From: Burkholderiales bacterium
GTDB lineage: Bacteria > Pseudomonadota > Gammaproteobacteria > Burkholderiales > Casimicrobiaceae
Direction: 5' to 3'
Length of the DNA stretch: 6,372 nucleotides
Assembly (NCBI GenBank): GCA_031277445.1
Contig: JAITMH010000030.1
Coordinates: 1 to 6,372, forward strand
Position numbers and translations under genes: made by a program. This document shows positions 5,561-6,372 of the stretch, piece after piece. How positions within the stretch are numbered: position 1 is the stretch's first letter; every line of letters starts with the position of its first letter. Under the pieces are notes generated by a model that saw only the letters and a list, made by a program, of their open reading frames with translations, had not been told where the DNA came from and did not search any database.

Positions 5561-5918
5561 CCTTGCCGCCCCTCACAATTTTTTGAGAATGGGCGCGAGC
5601 CGGTTTCATAACGGCTTCGATCAAGTCATAAAGCTTTTGTGCCTTGGCGGTGTTGTCGGAAGTGTAATTACAAACATACACGTCAAGCGTCACAAAACCG
5701 GATTCCGGCCAGGTGTGAATCGCCAGATGCGATTCGGCCAGAATCACAGCGCCGGTGACGCCGTGCGGCTCGAATTGAAAAAAGCTCTCTGCAACAGTGG
5801 TCAGCCCGGAAGCTTCGACAGCTTTCAGACAAACTTCGCGCAACGCCTCGGCACGGGTAAACTCCGGCGTGTGGGCAGGGCAGCCATACCACTCTCCTAA
5901 CAGATGGATACCATCCAT
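5553..5918 (-). CDS. speD: S-adenosylmethionine decarboxylase proenzyme
   Basis: Pyruvoyl-dependent decarboxylase that makes decarboxylated S-adenosylmethionine, the aminopropyl donor for SpeE. The 121-aa length fits the short bacterial class typified by Thermotoga maritima. The self-cleavage site is E62-S63 in A-E-S-H-L-A-I-H-T-W-P-E: S63 would become the pyruvoyl group, with H68 and C83 (D-V-Y-V-C) as processing and catalytic residues. All three fall at the same numbers as in T. maritima. The start at 5918 is chosen for AGGAGG at 5932-5927 (8-nt spacing) and the typical N-terminus M-D-G-I-H-L-L-G-E. An in-frame GTG at 6011 would add 31 atypical residues. It is the first gene of an operon with speE. 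Its upstream region has a possible promoter, a dyad and a short overlapping ORF. Confidence 0.97.
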   Translation of the reverse strand: MDGIHLLGEWYGCPAHTPEFTRAEALREVCLKAVEASGLTTVAESFFQFEPHGVTGAVILAESHLAIHTWPESGFVTLDVYVCNYTSDNTAKAQKLYDLIEAVMKPARAHSQKIVRGGKDG

Positions 5919-6007
5919 ATTTCTCCCCTCCTGTAAAGGAAAAGCCCCACCCCCGTGAACAGAACACCTGAAAAAAGCGGCGTCCATGCGAACGGGTAGA
6001 AGGGCAC
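5897..6007 (-). CDS. Possible 36-aa hydrophobic leader peptide overlapping the speD start
   Basis: A GTG at 6007 has GGAGG at 6019-6015 with 7-nt spacing. The frame stays open for 36 codons and stops with TAG at 5899-5897, about 20 nt inside speD in another frame. The product begins M-P-F-Y-P-F-A-W-T-P-L-F. It has one hydrophobic stretch (about residues 11-25, S-G-V-L-F-T-G-V-G-L-F-L-Y) followed by R-R-G, as in a small membrane protein. Many of its third codon positions are G or C. A predicted -10 at 6042-6047 would place it inside the speD transcript. I recognise no family. It could be a real leader coupling to speD, a remnant of a membrane gene, or chance. Confidence 0.3.
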   Translation of the reverse strand: MPFYPFAWTPLFSGVLFTGVGLFLYRRGEIWMVSIC

Positions 6008-6041
6008 CCACAAACCTCCGGCCAAGCCGAAGGGGTCAGCA

Positions 6042-6070
6042 ATTATCCTACAAAACCCGGAATTTTGCAC
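6042..6070 (-). promoter_or_regulatory. Possible speDE promoter
   Basis: Minus strand: -10 GATAAT (6042-6047, 5/6 to consensus) with a poor -35 GTGCAA at 17-nt spacing (6065-6070). Transcription would start near 6035, giving a leader of about 117 nt before speD. The weak -35 lies within the left arm of the dyad at 6064-6085, which suggests that a bound regulator could help or block polymerase. Confidence 0.35.
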
Positions 6071-6085
6071 CTTTTTTTGTGCAAA
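6064..6085. promoter_or_regulatory. Dyad TTTGCAC-N8-GTGCAAA near the speDE promoter
   Basis: A perfect 7-bp inverted repeat, TTTGCAC (6064-6070) and GTGCAAA (6079-6085), separated by CTTTTTTT. It overlaps the -35 zone of the proposed speDE promoter and lies upstream of tkt on the other strand. It has the form of a dimeric regulator site. The T-rich centre could instead make it a weak hairpin. No regulator can be named from the sequence. Confidence 0.35.
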
Positions 6086-6181
6086 TTTTCTGAAAAAAAA
6101 CCATGACGCTTGATGTGGATGGAATGCAGGAAAATGCCATGGCGCGAAGCCCTCTTCTGGGTTAAGCTTTACGTCTTGTGA

Positions 6182-6202
6182 GATTCAAAATACCGTTGAA
6201 TC
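6182..6202. promoter_or_regulatory. Dyad GATTCAA-N7-TTGAATC upstream of tkt
   Basis: A perfect 7-bp inverted repeat (6182-6188 and 6196-6202) with a 7-nt spacer, so arm centres are 14 nt apart. It lies 47-67 nt before the transketolase ATG, where an operator overlapping the promoter would be expected. I found no convincing -35/-10 pair for tkt; TTGAAT (6196-6201) with TATTTT (6221-6226) is a weak option. Confidence 0.35.
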
Positions 6203-6248
6203 CCGTTTATTTTTGCGCCTTATTTTTGTTCCTTCCCAGTCCTTAAAC

Positions 6249-6372
6249 ATGCCAACATCAAACTCCGTTCCTGTTTCCGATCTGGCCAACGCGCTTCGTT
6301 TTCTCGCCATTGACGCTATCGAGGCGGCCAAAAGTGGTCATCCCGGCATGCCGATGGGAATGGCCGAGATTG
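6249..6372 (+). CDS. tkt: Transketolase, N-terminal part (continues past window)
   Basis: Only the first 41 codons are present. The thiamine-diphosphate enzyme moves two-carbon ketol units between sugar phosphates in the pentose phosphate and Calvin cycles. The visible segment [29 protein letters not shown] (12-40) is the family's N-terminal signature. H31 in S-G-H-P-G corresponds to the conserved active-site histidine (H26 in E. coli TktA). The ATG at 6249 gives the usual short N-terminal extension. There is no clear Shine-Dalgarno site (CAGTCCTTAAAC precedes it). It is divergent from speDE, with 330 bp between the starts. The number of tkt genes in this genome, and so whether it is the housekeeping or a CO2-fixation copy, cannot be told here. 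Confidence 0.93.
   Translation, partial: MPTSNSVPVSDLANALRFLAIDAIEAAKSGHPGMPMGMAEI

Larger units (their letters stand above)
5919..6248. other. 330-bp divergent intergenic region between speD and tkt
   Basis: Besides the leader ORF, the promoter candidate and the two dyads listed separately, it holds an AT-rich centre (about 6041-6100) and a 20-codon plus-strand frame at 6103-6165 without a ribosome site. No RNA gene or riboswitch fold was recognised, and none of the repeat families of the rest of the window occurs here. Confidence 0.6.

Noticed and set aside
5919..6011. 31-residue N-terminal extension of SpeD to the GTG at 6011
   Set aside because: The family starts at about the M-D-G-I-H-L-L-G position, AGGAGG is correctly placed for 5918, and GGAGG at 6019-6015 is only 3 nt from 6011.
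6103..6165. 20-codon plus-strand frame as a tkt leader peptide
   Set aside because: It has no Shine-Dalgarno site, no notable residue run, and may lie upstream of the tkt transcript start.

Overview
The window looks like the chromosome of a beta- or gammaproteobacterium of moderate GC (roughly mid-50s percent, judged by eye). The grounds are a SpeD of the short bacterial type next to SpeE, a COG3671-type small membrane protein, and a secreted protein ending in an IPTL-CTERM-like anchor, a sorting tail known mainly from these classes. Intergenic DNA is crowded with short palindromic and tandem repeats. No phage, CRISPR, rRNA or tRNA gene was seen, and no transposase is encoded.

Layout. (1) 1-136: a repeat made of a 100-bp core plus a short hairpin arm, ending 3 nt past the stop of the next gene. 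(2) 140-2569, minus: an 809-aa secreted, multidomain beta-sandwich protein of unknown function. A promoter lies at 2630-2658. (3) About 2690-3185: a repeat island with no gene. It holds a second, identical copy of the 100-bp core inside a 162-bp element with terminal inverted repeats, several GC-rich hairpins, 8/9-nt tandem arrays, and a composite repeat that supplies a good rho-independent terminator for the next gene. (4) 3186-4073, minus: an EamA/DMT-family transporter. (5) 4164-4547, plus: a COG3671-like membrane protein, divergent from the transporter and served by an overlapping promoter region. (6) 4588-4689: a second copy of the composite repeat, running into the stop codon of speE. 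(7) 4688-5918, minus: a speD-speE polyamine operon with an 8-nt overlap, preceded by a possible 36-codon leader ORF. (8) 5919-6248: a 330-bp divergent regulatory region with two short dyads. (9) 6249 to the end, plus: the first 41 codons of transketolase.

Functionally, the clear unit is speDE. SpeD makes decarboxylated S-adenosylmethionine, and SpeE uses it to aminopropylate putrescine to spermidine. Transketolase, read in the opposite direction, belongs to the pentose phosphate/Calvin pathway and may only share the intergenic region. The other genes show no obvious pathway link. The most unusual content is the modular repeat DNA: the same modules recur in different combinations, and three minus-strand genes carry it within 0-25 nt of their stop codons. 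I found no complete new enzymatic or defence system.
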